From the NCBI GenBank assembly GCA_034387635.1, contig JAOANU010000022.1, positions 186,001 through 250,000 of the forward strand: a stretch of 64,000 nucleotides of DNA. The letters are read 5' to 3'. The DNA is from Rhodosporidiobolus odoratus. Taxonomy: Eukaryota > Basidiomycota > Microbotryomycetes > Sporidiobolales > Sporidiobolaceae. The stretch's first letter is position 1, and each line of letters opens with the position of its first letter. This document shows, piece after piece, positions 9,206 to 20,775 of the stretch. The notes beneath the pieces were generated by a model. It saw only the letters and a list, made by a program, of their open reading frames with translations, did not search any database and was not told the origin of the DNA. A program made the translations under genes and the position numbers.

Positions 9206-10827
9206 ATGCGCCGCCCGCCTCAGTCCGCCGTCGCCCTTATCACCGCCTTGGCAGCTGCTTCTCTCGCCGCAGCAGCACCGCTCGCATCCGATCTCGCACC
9301 GCTGTCGAACAGCACGATCCAGCTTGTCAAGGCCCGCCTCGCCGACTCTGCCACCGATACGTGCGTTTCCGACTTTCTCTACTTTTTCAGCAAAGTGCAG
9401 CGTCATGCGGAAATGTCCCTCTCAAGCAGGATGCGAGCTAATCCCTTCGTCCTGGGTGCAGCTGGGTCGGCGGAACGCAGATGCAAGCTCTCCTCGAACA
9501 TGACTACCCCACCCTATCTGTCTTTTCCGATGCGTCTTACCCTCCGACTTTCGAAAACGACCCTACCGAAGTGATCTCCATTGTCTCTTCCTGGGCTTCC
9601 AAGCGTTCGAGCGACGCGAAACAACTAGCATACGTCAGCGGAGGAGCAGCAGCGGACCCAGCGGCGCTCGGGGTGGGATGGCTGGTTGCGGCGGCAGCGA
9701 AGGGAGCAGCAGGAGACGGGTCGACGGAGGAGAAGTGGATCAGCCAGGTCAAGGAGGAGGTGGAGTACATCATCAATGATGTGCCGAAGACGGACGATGG
9801 GGCCATCTCGCATCGCCCGGCGAGTGAACCTGCTCAACTCTGGTGCGCTCCTCTTTTCTTCCCGACCTTTTTGTTCCCAGATCGCTTACCTCCTTCGCGC
9901 CTATCCGTGCTCATAGGGCCGATTTCATGTGTACGTCTGAATCTCCACAGGTTTCTGCCCGCGTGATGGCGGGCTAAGCTTTCTTCCACGAGCAGACATG
10001 GTTCCGCCCGTCCTCGCCTACTACGGCGTCGCGTCAAACGACGCCAGTCTGATCGAAGAAGCATACTCGCAATGCGCGCTATACCGGAAGTACCTGAAGA
10101 GTTCGAGTGGGTCATGGAAGCACATCGTGCTTGGCAGCGGAACGGATGAAGGGCTCTGGAACACGGGTGCGTTTCCCTCTGGCTTTCCTGCTGTTTCTGC
10201 ATTATCCATGCTGACGAGAGTCGGACGAGCAGGCAACGGCTGGGCTGCAGCAGGAATGGCCCGTGTCCTGGCTACCATCGTCAACTCGGACTTCGCTAGC
10301 ACGTACACCTCGGAAGCCCTCGACTTGCAAGACTGGATCAATGAGATCCTCGTCGCAGCGTTCACACACATCAAGGTACGCTACTTCGCCCTTGCACGCT
10401 CCCCCGCCGCAACTCACAGCTTCTTTCTCCCCGACCTTTGCAGAAGGACGGCCTCCTCCCAAATTACTACGACAGCGCAAGCGGCTCTTCCTTCTCCGAT
10501 GCTTCCGGATCTGCTCTCCTCGCCGCCTCTGCTTATCGTCTAGCTACACTTAATTCGACAGCCGTCGCCTCGTCGACCTTGGCCGATGCGGCCATCATCC
10601 GAGCCGCGGTCAACAGCAAGGTTGACAAATCTTCGGGCTGGGTGTCACCGGTAGTGGTACGTCTCTCCTCCTGCGCAGTACATTTTTGAGCAACAGGACG
10701 AGACCTGATTCTTCCCCTCGATTCGCAGAACCCGCTCTCATTCAAGGAACAAGCCTCGGAATCTCCCGAAGGAGAAGCCTTCGTCCTCCTCCTTGAAGCC
10801 GCCTGGCGAGACTACGCCCTCGCTTGA
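9206..10827 (+). CDS. Secreted GH105-type glycoside hydrolase (unsaturated rhamnogalacturonyl hydrolase-like)
   Basis: Seven exons: 9206-9360, 9462-9842, 9917-9930, 9996-10166, 10233-10375, 10444-10656, 10729-10827. The N terminus (MRRPPQ then an Ala/Leu-rich core ending AAAAPLASD) is a signal peptide. GH105 hallmarks of the alpha/alpha six-barrel are ADFMYMVPPVLAYYG, LWNTGNGWAAAGMARVL and, near the end, SPEGEAFVLLLEAAW. The family removes unsaturated uronic residues from pectin or glycan fragments left by lyases; action outside the cell is inferred from the signal peptide. The 14-nt third exon encodes only part of WADFMYM and is required for the motif. Substrate is not determinable from sequence. 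It converges with the PABA synthase gene. Confidence 0.85.
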
Positions 10828-11339
10828 AGTTGACTAGACCAGATTGCCGCTCTGACCGACATGCTTTGAGAACCTGCAGAGCGACGCGTCTACCCTAGAT
10901 ACTTAGATCACCCATACCCTTACCTTGAACGGGGTTACCCTCTGCCCCGTTCTGATCCGTCCTATATACTATTTATACGAGTTTGGAAGTTGTTGGAGCT
11001 TCGTTTATACAGCTTTTATTTGTGGACCGTTTATGGAATAAACATCATGTTGAGCTTTTTTGCGGGCAGCGGTCGAGCAGAACAAGCCAAGGTGCTTTGA
11101 CAGTTACCGATCCAGGACAGATTCCGAATTGCGAAGGATGTAGAGGTGAATCTACCGAGAATGCGCATGCGTAGGGAACTAAATAGTACAACGACAGGTT
11201 GAGCGGTCGATCTTGCGAAGATTGAGAAACCGTGAATAAGGGAAACTGCGCAACACGACGTCGCTAGCGGCTGGACGAGGTGATAGTCTGTCTGAAAGTC
11301 CGATGCTTTGGCTGGGTGGACAGTAGGAACATGTACGTT
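10828..11339. other. Convergent 3' intergenic region
   Basis: 512 bp between the GH105 stop and the PABA synthase stop, both genes ending here. It should hold both polyadenylation regions; AT-richer sequence at about 10965-11060 (including aataaa at 11037) suits the GH105 3' end. No further gene seen. Confidence 0.4.
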
Positions 11340-14300
11340 TTATGCTTTTTCAAGCAAACCTCCCGTCACGGCCTCGACTTTGGTAAGTACCTCCTCCCAC
11401 TCTTTCTCCGGTTCAGACAGGTGTGTGATTGCCCCGCCTGCCCCCAGAGATAGCTCTGCGGATCATGAGGCCGTTTAGTACAGACGAGAGAGCCTCGAGG
11501 AAGAAGAGCAGGACGGTGGGACGTACCGCTTCCCCGTTTTACCAGGGTACGGATCACGACGCTCCAGTCGCTCGAGCCGTCGATAGCAAGGTATCCGAAG
11601 ACCCCTGCGAGCCGGCCCCGACTTAGCTGAAGCTTCTACTTATATAGCGTGTTATAGGATCAGTGTCAAGAACAGAAGCCGTACCGGAATAAGCCCCCCT
11701 CTCTTCATGGTCCTCGAGCTCGTCTAGCAGCTGCACGCTCCTCATCTTCGGCGCACCAGTCATGCTTCCAGGTGGGAAGGAGGCTTTGAGAAGGTCGACG
11801 GGCGAGGCGGATTCGGCGAGAGATCCTACGACGGTAGTGACGAGCCTGCGGAAGGAGCTATGGGTAAGTACATGCATCCGGAAATGCATGCTGCAGCAAC
11901 ACCTTGCATGGCGGGCACGACACACCGAGGCTTGAAGGAAAGAGGCGAGAGCAGGATGAACAACGCACTGGTGAACCGTCTCGTAGCTTTCGACCTTCAT
12001 CAGCCCCTCCACCTTGACCGACTCGGGCCTACAAGCCGCCAACAGATCATTCCTAATCAAATCCACAATCATGAGATTCTCCGCCCGTTCCTTCTCGTCC
12101 GCCTGCAACGCCTCCTTGCGTCTCCGATCCTCCATTGCATCCGCCGAGCGACGGACAGTACCTTTGATCGGTTTCATACAGGCTTGGCCCTCGGACGAGA
12201 TGCGAAGGAACCGTTCCGGGGATGAGGAGAAGAGGGCGAGGCCGCCGGCTGCGACTTGCGAAGGTGAACCGGAGAGAGGGAGCCGGAAGTAAGCGCAGTT
12301 TGGCGCGGGATTGTAAGCACGCAGGGAAAGGTAGAGGGGATAAGGATCGCGTAAGAGTGGCGACGAGGCGGGGAGGACGGAGGAGAAGGCGGTGGATAGG
12401 CAGAGCTCGTAACTCTCGCCTGAACGGATGAGGGATTGAGCCCGGGCGATGGAGGCGAGGTAGGAGTCTCGAGATTGCCGGCATTCGAGGCGAGAGGGAA
12501 GAGTCGCGGGTACAGGTGAAGGAGGGGTGGCAGGAGGCGGTGAGGAAAGAGTCGCTTGCACGTTGGCGAGCCAAACCGCCCACGCCTCTTCGGAAAGACC
12601 GAGCGACGCCAGAGGTGATGCTAGATCCGACTCGGGGGTACCGGACAACGGAGAAAAAGAAGGCAGCCGCACAAGCCCGCTTGCTGACCATGTCTCTGTT
12701 TCGTGACAGTAACTGAGTAAAGTCGATGCGAAGGCGAGCTCGACGTCACTGCTCGGCTGGTGCGTATTGAATGCATGACGATCGGCATGGTGAGGTTGAG
12801 CGGATCGTTGCGGCGGCAGCGTGACATGCCTGAGCTCGTAGCCGAGGTGACCGACGAAACCTAGCGGGACGGATGGCGCAGAGGCAGAAATGCTAGTGTG
12901 CTGGCTAAGATATGCGTGGGAAGTTGAGAGAAGGTCGAAAATGTCTGTATACCATGAGGAGGACAATGGGATGGTCTGGGTAGTGACGGCGGGGGAGGGA
13001 CTGCAGGTCGAGCGAACGACAAGGGTATCGAGTTGCACTGAGTAAGACCAGGTCGCTTGCGGGGCAAATGTATGCGACTTTCGCGGCTCGGCGGATGGCT
13101 GTGCAGGGCAAGCGGGCAGGCGAGCAGGCGGGCAGGCAAAAAGGATCAGTATATTCCACGTTAACGATTGAGGTATCGCCGGTAAAGAAGATTGACGAAC
13201 TCGTGCCGAATCGAGCCACACTTCCCCGAGCTGACTCCGTCCTTTCACGAGCGCTTCGAAGACTTTCTGTGCAGTCCATCCTGCCGCAGCTTTGAGCGGC
13301 GTACTTCGTTGCTCCCACCGCTTTTTCGGGTATACGAGCGCGACAGAAGACAACGACGGCCGGACAGATGTCGACAGCGCGAGTATATGAGGCGGAACAG
13401 GCGAGGGTTCTGGCGAGGGGAGCGAAGGCGAGAAAGAAGAGCGAAAGTCGGTAGCGAGGGAGAAGAAGTTGCTCAGAAGGCGGGCGCCGTACGAAGACTC
13501 GATGCTCTGCGCGCACAATCGATTGTGAGCGTCACCAAGGGCATTAGGTACCGTCGCATCAGTCGCAGGGCAAACCGAACAGCCTCGAGATTGTGCAGCT
13601 GACGCACCTCTGGGTGAAACTGGACACCCCACAGAGGCTTTTCCCGGTGACGAAGGGCCATGATATCTTCACTCCCGTCATATCCTTTCGCCCAGGCTAG
13701 GGTCTCGAGCTCGTTTGGCAAAGACAGCGGGTCCACGACGAGCGAGTTGTACTGCACGGCGGGAAACGGCGAAGGGATGCCCGAGAACAATCCTGCCGGC
13801 ACACATGCTGCATCGAGAGTCGAAGAACCGTCCGAAGTACCAGAAACGAGGTGTATTTGGCTGATTTGACCATGTTTGGGCTTGGCGGCTCGAACAACCT
13901 GCTGGCTTTGTCCGGTCAAGGCTGCTTGTTCTTATTCTCGGGCAAGTTGAAGCAGCGCACCTTGCCGCCAAACACGGTAGCCAGCCCTTGACAACCCAGG
14001 CAGACGCCAAAGATGGGCAAGCGGTCGCCTAATTCTTCGAGCAAGCGATGCGGCCAGGAAAAATCGCCGGGATCGTGTGGGCTGCCAGGACCTGGACCCA
14101 GGACGACGCAGTCGAGATGCGGGAGTATGTCGGTAATGAACGAATCCCTGCAAATAAAGACGGTAACGAAAAACAGGAGGTACAGGCAGACCAGGGAGTA
14201 AAAGAGGCCCGCTTAGCCTGTCAATCGTCACCCAGAAGGAAGGGGACAAGCGCACCAGCTCAGCGAGTCCACGTTCGCCACGACTACCCTCTTTTCCCAG

Positions 14301-14455
14301 TCTTGCGGATCCCACAGCGCCGTACAAGGGTCATCTTGACTGTTTCCTGAAGAGTCGAGATGGAAAAGATGCTGGGCGATGAGGGCGAGTAGGTTGCGGG
14401 TGTACGAGTCGTAGAAGTCTATGATGAGCGTTCTAGGTAACTTGCGCGTTCCCAT
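11340..14455 (-). CDS. ABZ1: Bifunctional p-aminobenzoate (aminodeoxychorismate) synthase, PabA-PabB fusion
   Basis: Makes aminodeoxychorismate from chorismate and glutamine for folate synthesis. The N-terminal glutamine amidotransferase has LIIDFYDSYTRN, GPGPGSPHDPGDFS, the nucleophile loop FGVCLGCQGL and the His-Glu pair in WGVQFHPE. The C-terminal chorismate-binding domain has GFVGHLGYE, ESYELCLST, KPIKGTVRR, ENLMIVDLIRNDL, SFPPGSMTGAPK, ERGAYSG, FGYLAIDG and LSLGAGGAI. Exon 1 is 14455-14256; several introns follow, including one right after WGVQFHPE and one before the last exon, whose stop is at 11342-11340. The start is the ATG at 14455, since the upstream in-frame codon at 14461 is GTG. 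The KPIKGT motif (Lys) points to PABA rather than anthranilate synthase. Divergent from the tryptophan-synthase-like gene. Confidence 0.92.
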
Positions 14456-15102
14456 AGTCACTACGAGCAGTGTAATCTAATCAAACAGTAATACTCTCTT
14501 TCATCTCTCTCGCTTTCACCTCTCGATTGCTACTCGCTACGTGTCCATGGGAGCTGAGGCAGCCAATTGAACCTACGACAATGCCCTGCCTGCACGTCGT
14601 ATGAACGTGCGTCACTACCGTCGACCACCGTTCTCTTCGCCGTCACCTCTTCGCTGATGGATGCCCGCCTACAGCAACGCACGGGATACCGCGCGCAGAA
14701 GCGAGGATATGGTCACACTGTACTAGGACACGCTCATACAAATCGCCATGCACTCGTCCAGTCGCCTTCCTCCGTCGTTTACGTGGATGTACGACTTCGA
14801 CTTCTGAATCGACCACCTATGCCTTGCTTGACAGACGCATATCAATACCTGCTGTTCACCCCTGGTGCATCTCGGCCTTCAGGGCTTCAGCCCCGACGCC
14901 TTCTCCGAACAAGGAACGCTTGAGGAACGCCAGACGGCGGACGTTTTCGCCAGGAACACAGACATGTGAACCACACTTCTCCTTCATCCACGGACTTGCC
15001 CCGGTGCAATGACCTTCAGGAAACGGGCGGCCGGACGGTTCCCATCCTGCTGCTCTCTGCTTACCAGACCCCTTCACTGCTGGGCACCACTACACTCCGG
15101 CA
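14456..15102. promoter_or_regulatory. Shared divergent promoter region
   Basis: 647 bp between the divergent starts of PABA synthase (minus) and the tryptophan-synthase-like gene (plus). Both proteins belong to branches that draw on chorismate or its products, so co-regulation is plausible but not shown. Sequence just upstream of 14455 is the part also found in the duplicated fragment at 7.1 kb. No TATA box or named regulator site was identified. Confidence 0.45.
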
Positions 15103-17936
15103 ATGGCTGCTCAACTACAAGAGGCCTTCGCGCGAAGAGAAGCTCAGGTGCGTCGACCTGTTCTCCTGTTCCGCCGCTCCCACTCTGGAAGGATGCCTAT
15201 CCTGCCTCCTATAAGCGGTGCGCACTGACTCGGTCTCGCGGGATGGCACCCTCCCTCGCAGAATGAACCCACCTTTGTCACTTTTCTCACCGCCGGCTAT
15301 CCCTCAATCTCCTCGACCGTACCGCTACTCCTGGCAATGGAGCGCGGCGGGGCCGACGTGGTTGAGCTGGGTGTGCCCTTTTCTGATGCGCTGGTGGATG
15401 GCGCGGCGATTCAAGAATGCAACAAGGTATGTAGTCTCCATTGTTTGAGGTGGGAAAAATCGCGGCAAGGACTGACCATCCGCGTGCTGCACAGGTTGCT
15501 CTTGAGCAGGGTGTAGACTATGCAACATGCCTCGAACTCGTCAAGCAGGCGCGTGAGGAAGGCTTAAAGGTACCGGTCATCTTGATGGGTAAGCCTCCCC
15601 CTCCCTTTCTTTTTCCTATCCGTTGTTTCCGTTTTCTTCTCTCTGTCCTTTTTCCCGCTTTGTCTCACGGACTTGTACAACAGGTTACATGAATCCTTTC
15701 CATGTCTACGGCGCATCCAAAGCCGTCCTTGATGCCAAATCGGCCGGCGCAAACGGCTTCATCATCGTCGACCTCCCTCCACAGGATTCTGGTCCATTCG
15801 GCCAGACCTGCCGGAAAGAAGGCATGTCACTCGTGCCACTGATCGCACCCTGTACCGAAGATGAAAGGGTTAGATATTTGGCTGAGCAAGCCGATTCATT
15901 CCTTTACGTGCGTCGTTTCCTCCTGAGCTGTTTCAGCCGTTCCCGCTTTACTGACTCTTCCTTCTGTATCGCGCAGGTTATTTCTCGCATGGCTCCCACT
16001 GGAGCCTCCCCGACCCTCCCACCTTGTATCTCGCAACAACTCTCCCGAATCCGCTCCTGCCTACCTCCGAACCGCTCAATCCCTCTCGCAGTCGGCTTCG
16101 GCGTCTCGACCCGCTCTCACTTCACTGTCCTCGGTACAGAGACCGAAGGAGTGGTCATGGGCTCGCAGCTGATCGCGGTGATTAAGCAGGCTATGGGGAG
16201 TGGGGCGGAGGAGGTTGAGAAGGCGGTGGAAAAGTTCTGCTGGGAGGTTTCGGGGAACAGGAAAAGGATAGCGCCGCTTCCTTGGCTTACCTTGAAGGCT
16301 ACTCGCAATGACGAGAAGAGTACCTCGCCGGCAGGAGGCGACGAGAAGACGAAGGTCGAACAGACCTTACCTGCCTCATTCTCACCTTCGTCGTCGGCCT
16401 CTACTCGATTCGGCGAGTACGGCGGTGCGTACATTCCCGAAGCACTTCACGGCGCCCTCGAAGATGTCTCGTCAGTGTATGCCGAGATCAAGGACGACGT
16501 AGGATTCCGGGGAGAATGGGCGAGGGCGCTTGAAGAGGCTCGGGAGAGGGTTGGAGTGGTTGAGCTCGAGGTTTCGAGTGGCGTTCTCCAACCGAGACCG
16601 CAAGTCTGGCTGAAAGACGGAAGTGTCGGCGTGGTGCGTTTCCCTCACTCGATTTCTTCGGCTTTGTTCTTCCTTTCCTTCATGTTTTGACAAACTCTGA
16701 TCGACCACATGTTCATTTGTGACTGCAGCTCAGCAATCTCATCGGCCAATGCCTTCTCGCTCTCCGTCTTGGCAAGCACCGTGTCGTCACAGCCGTGTCG
16801 TGCGCTCGACAACTACAGGCGACCGCCAAAATCTGCACCCGGTTCGGGCTTGAAGGAACGGTGTTTGCGAGTGAAGCTGCATTGAGACAGATGAACGGGG
16901 TAGTGAGTCGTATTGATGAGAGGATCGAGGTGGTCGCGCTGGAAGGAGGTTACAAGGACGCTATCAGTGCGTGACTTTCCTCACATCGCTGTCTGCCCCG
17001 AGTCCCTCACCCACGTACGCATCCTGTCTAATGCTGCTCGTACCTTCCGATGCCCATCTCATGTCCATCGCGCAGGTCAATCAACCCGTTTCTGGCTTTC
17101 AAACCTGGATTCAACCCATTTCCTCCCTCAAACTGCCATTGGACCAGCACCTTTCCCTGAGATTGTACGAGACTTCCAGTCGGTCCTGGGCCACGAGATC
17201 GAGAAGGAAGTGGGAAGGGCGCCGCACGCCGTTGTTGCATTTGCCGGAAGTGGCGGAGCGAGCGCTGTCGGGTACGTCTCCTGTTCTCAAACCGCGCCTT
17301 ACTGGGTCTGTGGGGCTTGACTGATGATTCTCCATCGTGACAGCGCTTTTTCTCCCTATCTTGAGAAGCCCGAGGTGAGGCTCGTTGCGGTGGAAGCCCT
17401 CGGAGCGTCAGGTAAGCCTAGCCATATCCAGACTAGCATGGTCGCAACAGCTAAATTCTAATGCGCCCCGCTCGCGCAGTCTCTCCGAAACCGTCTCCTT
17501 CCGCGCCGCTCGCGACCGGTACTCCTGGCATTTTCCACGGTTGCCACACCCTCATCGCCCAAACCAGCTCAGGCCAAATCCTCCCGTCTTCCCCTCTCGC
17601 CTTCGCTTCGCCGTCATGCACTCCTCGATCACCCGATACCGATGACTACCCTGTCGCCCCACCCCAACTCGCATGGCTGAAGGAACAGGGACGGATAGAG
17701 GTGCTGGCCATCTCCGATAAAGAAGGTGGCGAGGTTGCGGAACGATGGCAAGGCTTGGCAAAAAGCTCGAGCCCACGAGACCGACTCTTACTAGCTGCTG
17801 CTTCGAGAACATGGGAAGGACTACCACGTGGGGCGAATGTGGTTGTTGTGCGTTTTCTTTTCTCCGTGTCTCTCTCTGGTTTGGGCGTCATGGCTGACTT
17901 GCTCGTCTCTCCGTGCAGGTACTTTCGGATATATAG
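15103..17936 (+). CDS. Tryptophan synthase-like protein with a degenerate beta domain
   Basis: Ten exons: 15103-15147, 15262-15426, 15495-15588, 15684-15907, 15977-16632, 16729-16966, 17076-17271, 17344-17411, 17480-17847, 17919-17936. Layout follows fungal TRP5 (alpha then beta). The alpha part is well kept: FVTFLTAGYPS, VVELGVPFSDAL with the catalytic Glu, VDGAAIQ with the Asp, GFIIVDLPP, GFGVS. The beta part starts normally (FGEYGGAYIPEAL) but where TRP5 has the PLP-lysine motif (HKINN) it has GSVGVLSNLIGQ, five residues shorter and without Lys. The GAGQHG loop is VSCARQ, the phosphate loop GGGSNA is GSGGASA, and the protein stops at VLSDI where TRP5 has SGRGDKD. No skipped exon in the intron at 16633-16728 could supply the lysine. 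Frames and splice sites are intact, so it may be an alpha-only enzyme or a non-catalytic paralog; a canonical TRP5 would be expected elsewhere. Confidence 0.8.
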
Positions 17937-18513
17937 ATCGCTGACGTAGCCCTGTCGTGTATGCTCTCACTTTGAGCTTTCCTGCATTCACCTTCACTTG
18001 ACGCGAGAAGACAACCAGGCTGAGAAGGTGGAAGGAGGTAACGCTACGCTATCGTCGGCGCTTGGCCCCGGCCCGGAAGCCTCGCGATCCACCGGGTCGC
18101 AGGATCTAGCTCGCAAGGGCTTGCAGCGCCGGTGGTTGGCAAGATTGGGGAGCAGGAGCGAGGGCTCAAAAAAAGAACCGCCAGCAATCCATGGCTCTCC
18201 GGTTCTCTCCTGGACTGGCGCTTCGGTGGATCTAGCTATTCAGGCGTACCCATCCTTCCGTACTACAGCCTCGCGTCAACAAGTGGATGCGCAGACAACC
18301 GCATGTTCTGTTTTTCAGGTTCCTTTTCTCGTCCGCCCGAGTCCCCTTCGACCCATTCTGCAGGCATCGGCTTTGACGGATGCCCGACCGAATCTTGTGT
18401 ACCGATATCTCTCTTGCGCCAGTGGGCCCTGTGACTGACTTCGCACGCAACTTTCGACGCGGCTGACGAAGGCGGACCGCGGGAGCCGCTCTTGTCTCCC
18501 TCGATTTCACTTG
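17937..18513. other. Intergenic region before the quinone oxidoreductase gene
   Basis: 577 bp with no recognisable coding similarity; it should hold the 3' end of the tryptophan-synthase-like gene and the promoter of the next gene. Confidence 0.35.
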
Positions 18514-20406
18514 ATGCTATTGCGGTCTGCCGCACGCTTCATCGCTACCCCGATACAGTCCTACACTGCCCGCGCACCCACTTTAGCAGCCCTCGCACGC
18601 CGTTCAATTCCCCACTTCCGTCTGCTTACCACACCCTTCACAACTCCATCAACTCGGGCGATGGCTACCGCGCGAGGACTGCCGAAGACGCAGAAGGCTG
18701 CGCAAATTCATGAGCAGGGCGAAATCGATGTCATCCAGGTGAGGGAAGTGGAGGTTAAGCAACCCGCAGCGGGAGAGGTATTGATCAAGGTCGAGTTCGC
18801 TGGGTAAGTCTACGTTCTGTGACTCAGTACATCCCATGAACTGACTGCCCGCCTTCGCTCGTCCACGCGTCCGCCGCCCTGGCCTTCCTTCCCGCTGCTT
18901 TCTCCCACATTCTCGCTTCGGCATCTTTGTCCCGCCGCAGCGTCAACTTTATCGACACATACTTCCGTGGTGGTGTATACAAGCCCGCTCTGCCATACGT
19001 TCTCGGAAACGGTTTGCCAAATCCCTCTGTGCCACTCTCGCAACCTGTCTCTGACTGCGTTTGTATTTCCGCAGAAAGCGCCGGTACTGTCGTCGCCGTC
19101 GGCTCTGGCGTCACTTCCTCCTCACACGGTTTCTCTGTGGGAGACAAGGTTGTCGCCTACACCGCCGGCGGCTCGTTTGCCGAGTATGCCCTGGCGAAAG
19201 CGGACAAAGTCGTCAAGCTCCCAGACGGGTTTTCGACCCGCGAAGCGGCGACTGCGATCACGCAGGGTCTGACGGCACTCACGTTTGTGAAGGAGGCGCA
19301 TGAAGTCAAGAAGGGACAGTTTGTCTTGGTTCAAGCGGCTGCGGGTGGGTTGGGCTTGTTGTTGGTTCAGCTGTATGTCGCCTTTCCTCTTCCAGCCCTT
19401 TTGTCTGAGCACTGACCACTGAGTACCTCTTCATACCACACAGCGCCAAGCACTACGGCGCTACCGTCATAGGCACGACCTCGACAGAAGAGAAGGCCGA
19501 AATCGCCCGCAAGGCAGGAGCAGACCACGTCCTGCTCTACGGCTCGCAAAACTGGGAGGAGATAGTTCAGCAGGTATACGACATCACTGGCGGAGAAGGC
19601 ATAGACCGAGGCGTTCATGCCGTGTTTGACGGAGTCGGGAAGGATACTTTCGATGTCGACTTTGAACTGCTGCGAAGGTTCGTCCCTGCCCTAGCTTTTC
19701 CTGCTCCTACACGTATGACTTCTTGTCACGGCTCAAGCGGTGGCTCATCGCGTTATATGCCTCGCTTCCGCAGGAAGGGCACGCTTGTTACTCTCGGCAA
19801 CGCTTCTGGCGCTGTTCCTCCCTTTGCACCGCTGAAACTCGGTCCGAAGAACCTCAAGGGCGAGTCGCAGATTCTCTTTGCATTCTTGACTCGGCCCTCG
19901 TTCGTGCGAGACAAGGGTGCTCACTGCCAGGCTGGATTGCTGACACCTTCCCTCCCTTCTTTGCGTCACTCGATTGAACCTCCCTCCCATTCATGCCTCT
20001 CGCTGTCGATCCTTGCTGTCTTGTTCAATCCCGACCTTCATCGTACCCTGCGCATTACAGTTTGCCGCCCCGTCCTGAACCAATACGTCCACACCCGGGA
20101 AGAATTCCAGACCTACGCCACCGAGCTTTTCTCACTCGTTCAGCAAGGCGAGCTCAAGCTTGCCGTCCACGGGGAGTACAACTTGACGACAGAGGGTGTG
20201 AGGCAGACGCAGAGGGATATCAGTACGTGGCTATTTGTTCTCTTTCGACGATTCTTCGAGCGGTGTTTGCTATCTCTCTACCGGACGAACCGGAGTTGCT
20301 CCACCCGACGTAGCAGACAACTGACCTCTCTCTCATTTCCTCGCCACCCCGTGCAGCCAGCCGCAAGACGTCAGGCAAGCTACTCGTCAAAGTTGCGGAC
20401 GCCTAG
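18514..20406 (+). CDS. ZTA1: Zeta-crystallin-type NADPH:quinone oxidoreductase, possible mitochondrial and cytosolic forms
   Basis: Medium-chain dehydrogenase/reductase family member without the zinc ligands, reducing quinones with NADPH. Exons: 18514-18803, 18941-19011, 19075-19372, 19444-19677, 19774-19916, 20061-20222, 20357-20406. Motifs: VNFIDTYFRGGVY, AGTVVAVG, GDKVVAY, the Rossmann loop AAAGGLGLLLVQLAK, DGVGKDTF, and TSGKLLVKV at the end. The first ATG gives an Arg/Ser/Ala-rich, acid-free leader (MLLRSAARFIATPIQSY), typical of a mitochondrial targeting peptide. A second in-frame ATG 49 codons later (18661, MATARGLPKTQKAAQI) starts where the family normally starts. The exon 5 donor at 19917 is the only one that keeps phase with exon 6 and leaves an unusual short insertion there, so that junction is less sure. 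Confidence 0.88.
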
Positions 20407-20775
20407 AATGCGCCTCATCCTTGTTTTGGTCCGTGCCGATTTCCTTGTACCTAGTTCACCCAAAAGAGAATATCTATTGAGTCTTACGAGCTTCTTGGCA
20501 TCGAGTCTCCTAGTGCGTGCTTGTCACTCTGCGGGAGACATCGAAAGGCAAGGTGAGAAGGTCACAGATCTATTTTCATGCTTGATCATGTGTCTGCTAT
20601 GCGTCGACCCGTCCCGCCGCTCGGGCCTAGGTAGCTGTTGCGTCCTCGATGCTACAGACCTTCTGCTGAGCTGTACAGCCTATGCTGTCGTGGGCTCAAT
20701 CGCGCCTCGAAAAGGGAGGAATGACCTAGCGACTGCATCTAGTAGGACACCCCAAGATTAGTTCCTCGATACAGC
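20407..20775. other. Convergent 3' intergenic region
   Basis: 369 bp between the stops of the quinone oxidoreductase gene (plus) and family member B (minus); no gene or recognisable element seen. Confidence 0.35.

Noticed and set aside
9206..20406. GH105, PABA synthase, tryptophan synthase-like gene and oxidoreductase as a biosynthetic gene cluster
   Set aside because: No backbone synthase, transporter or regulator is present and two of the genes are primary metabolism; only the divergent pair is worth noting.
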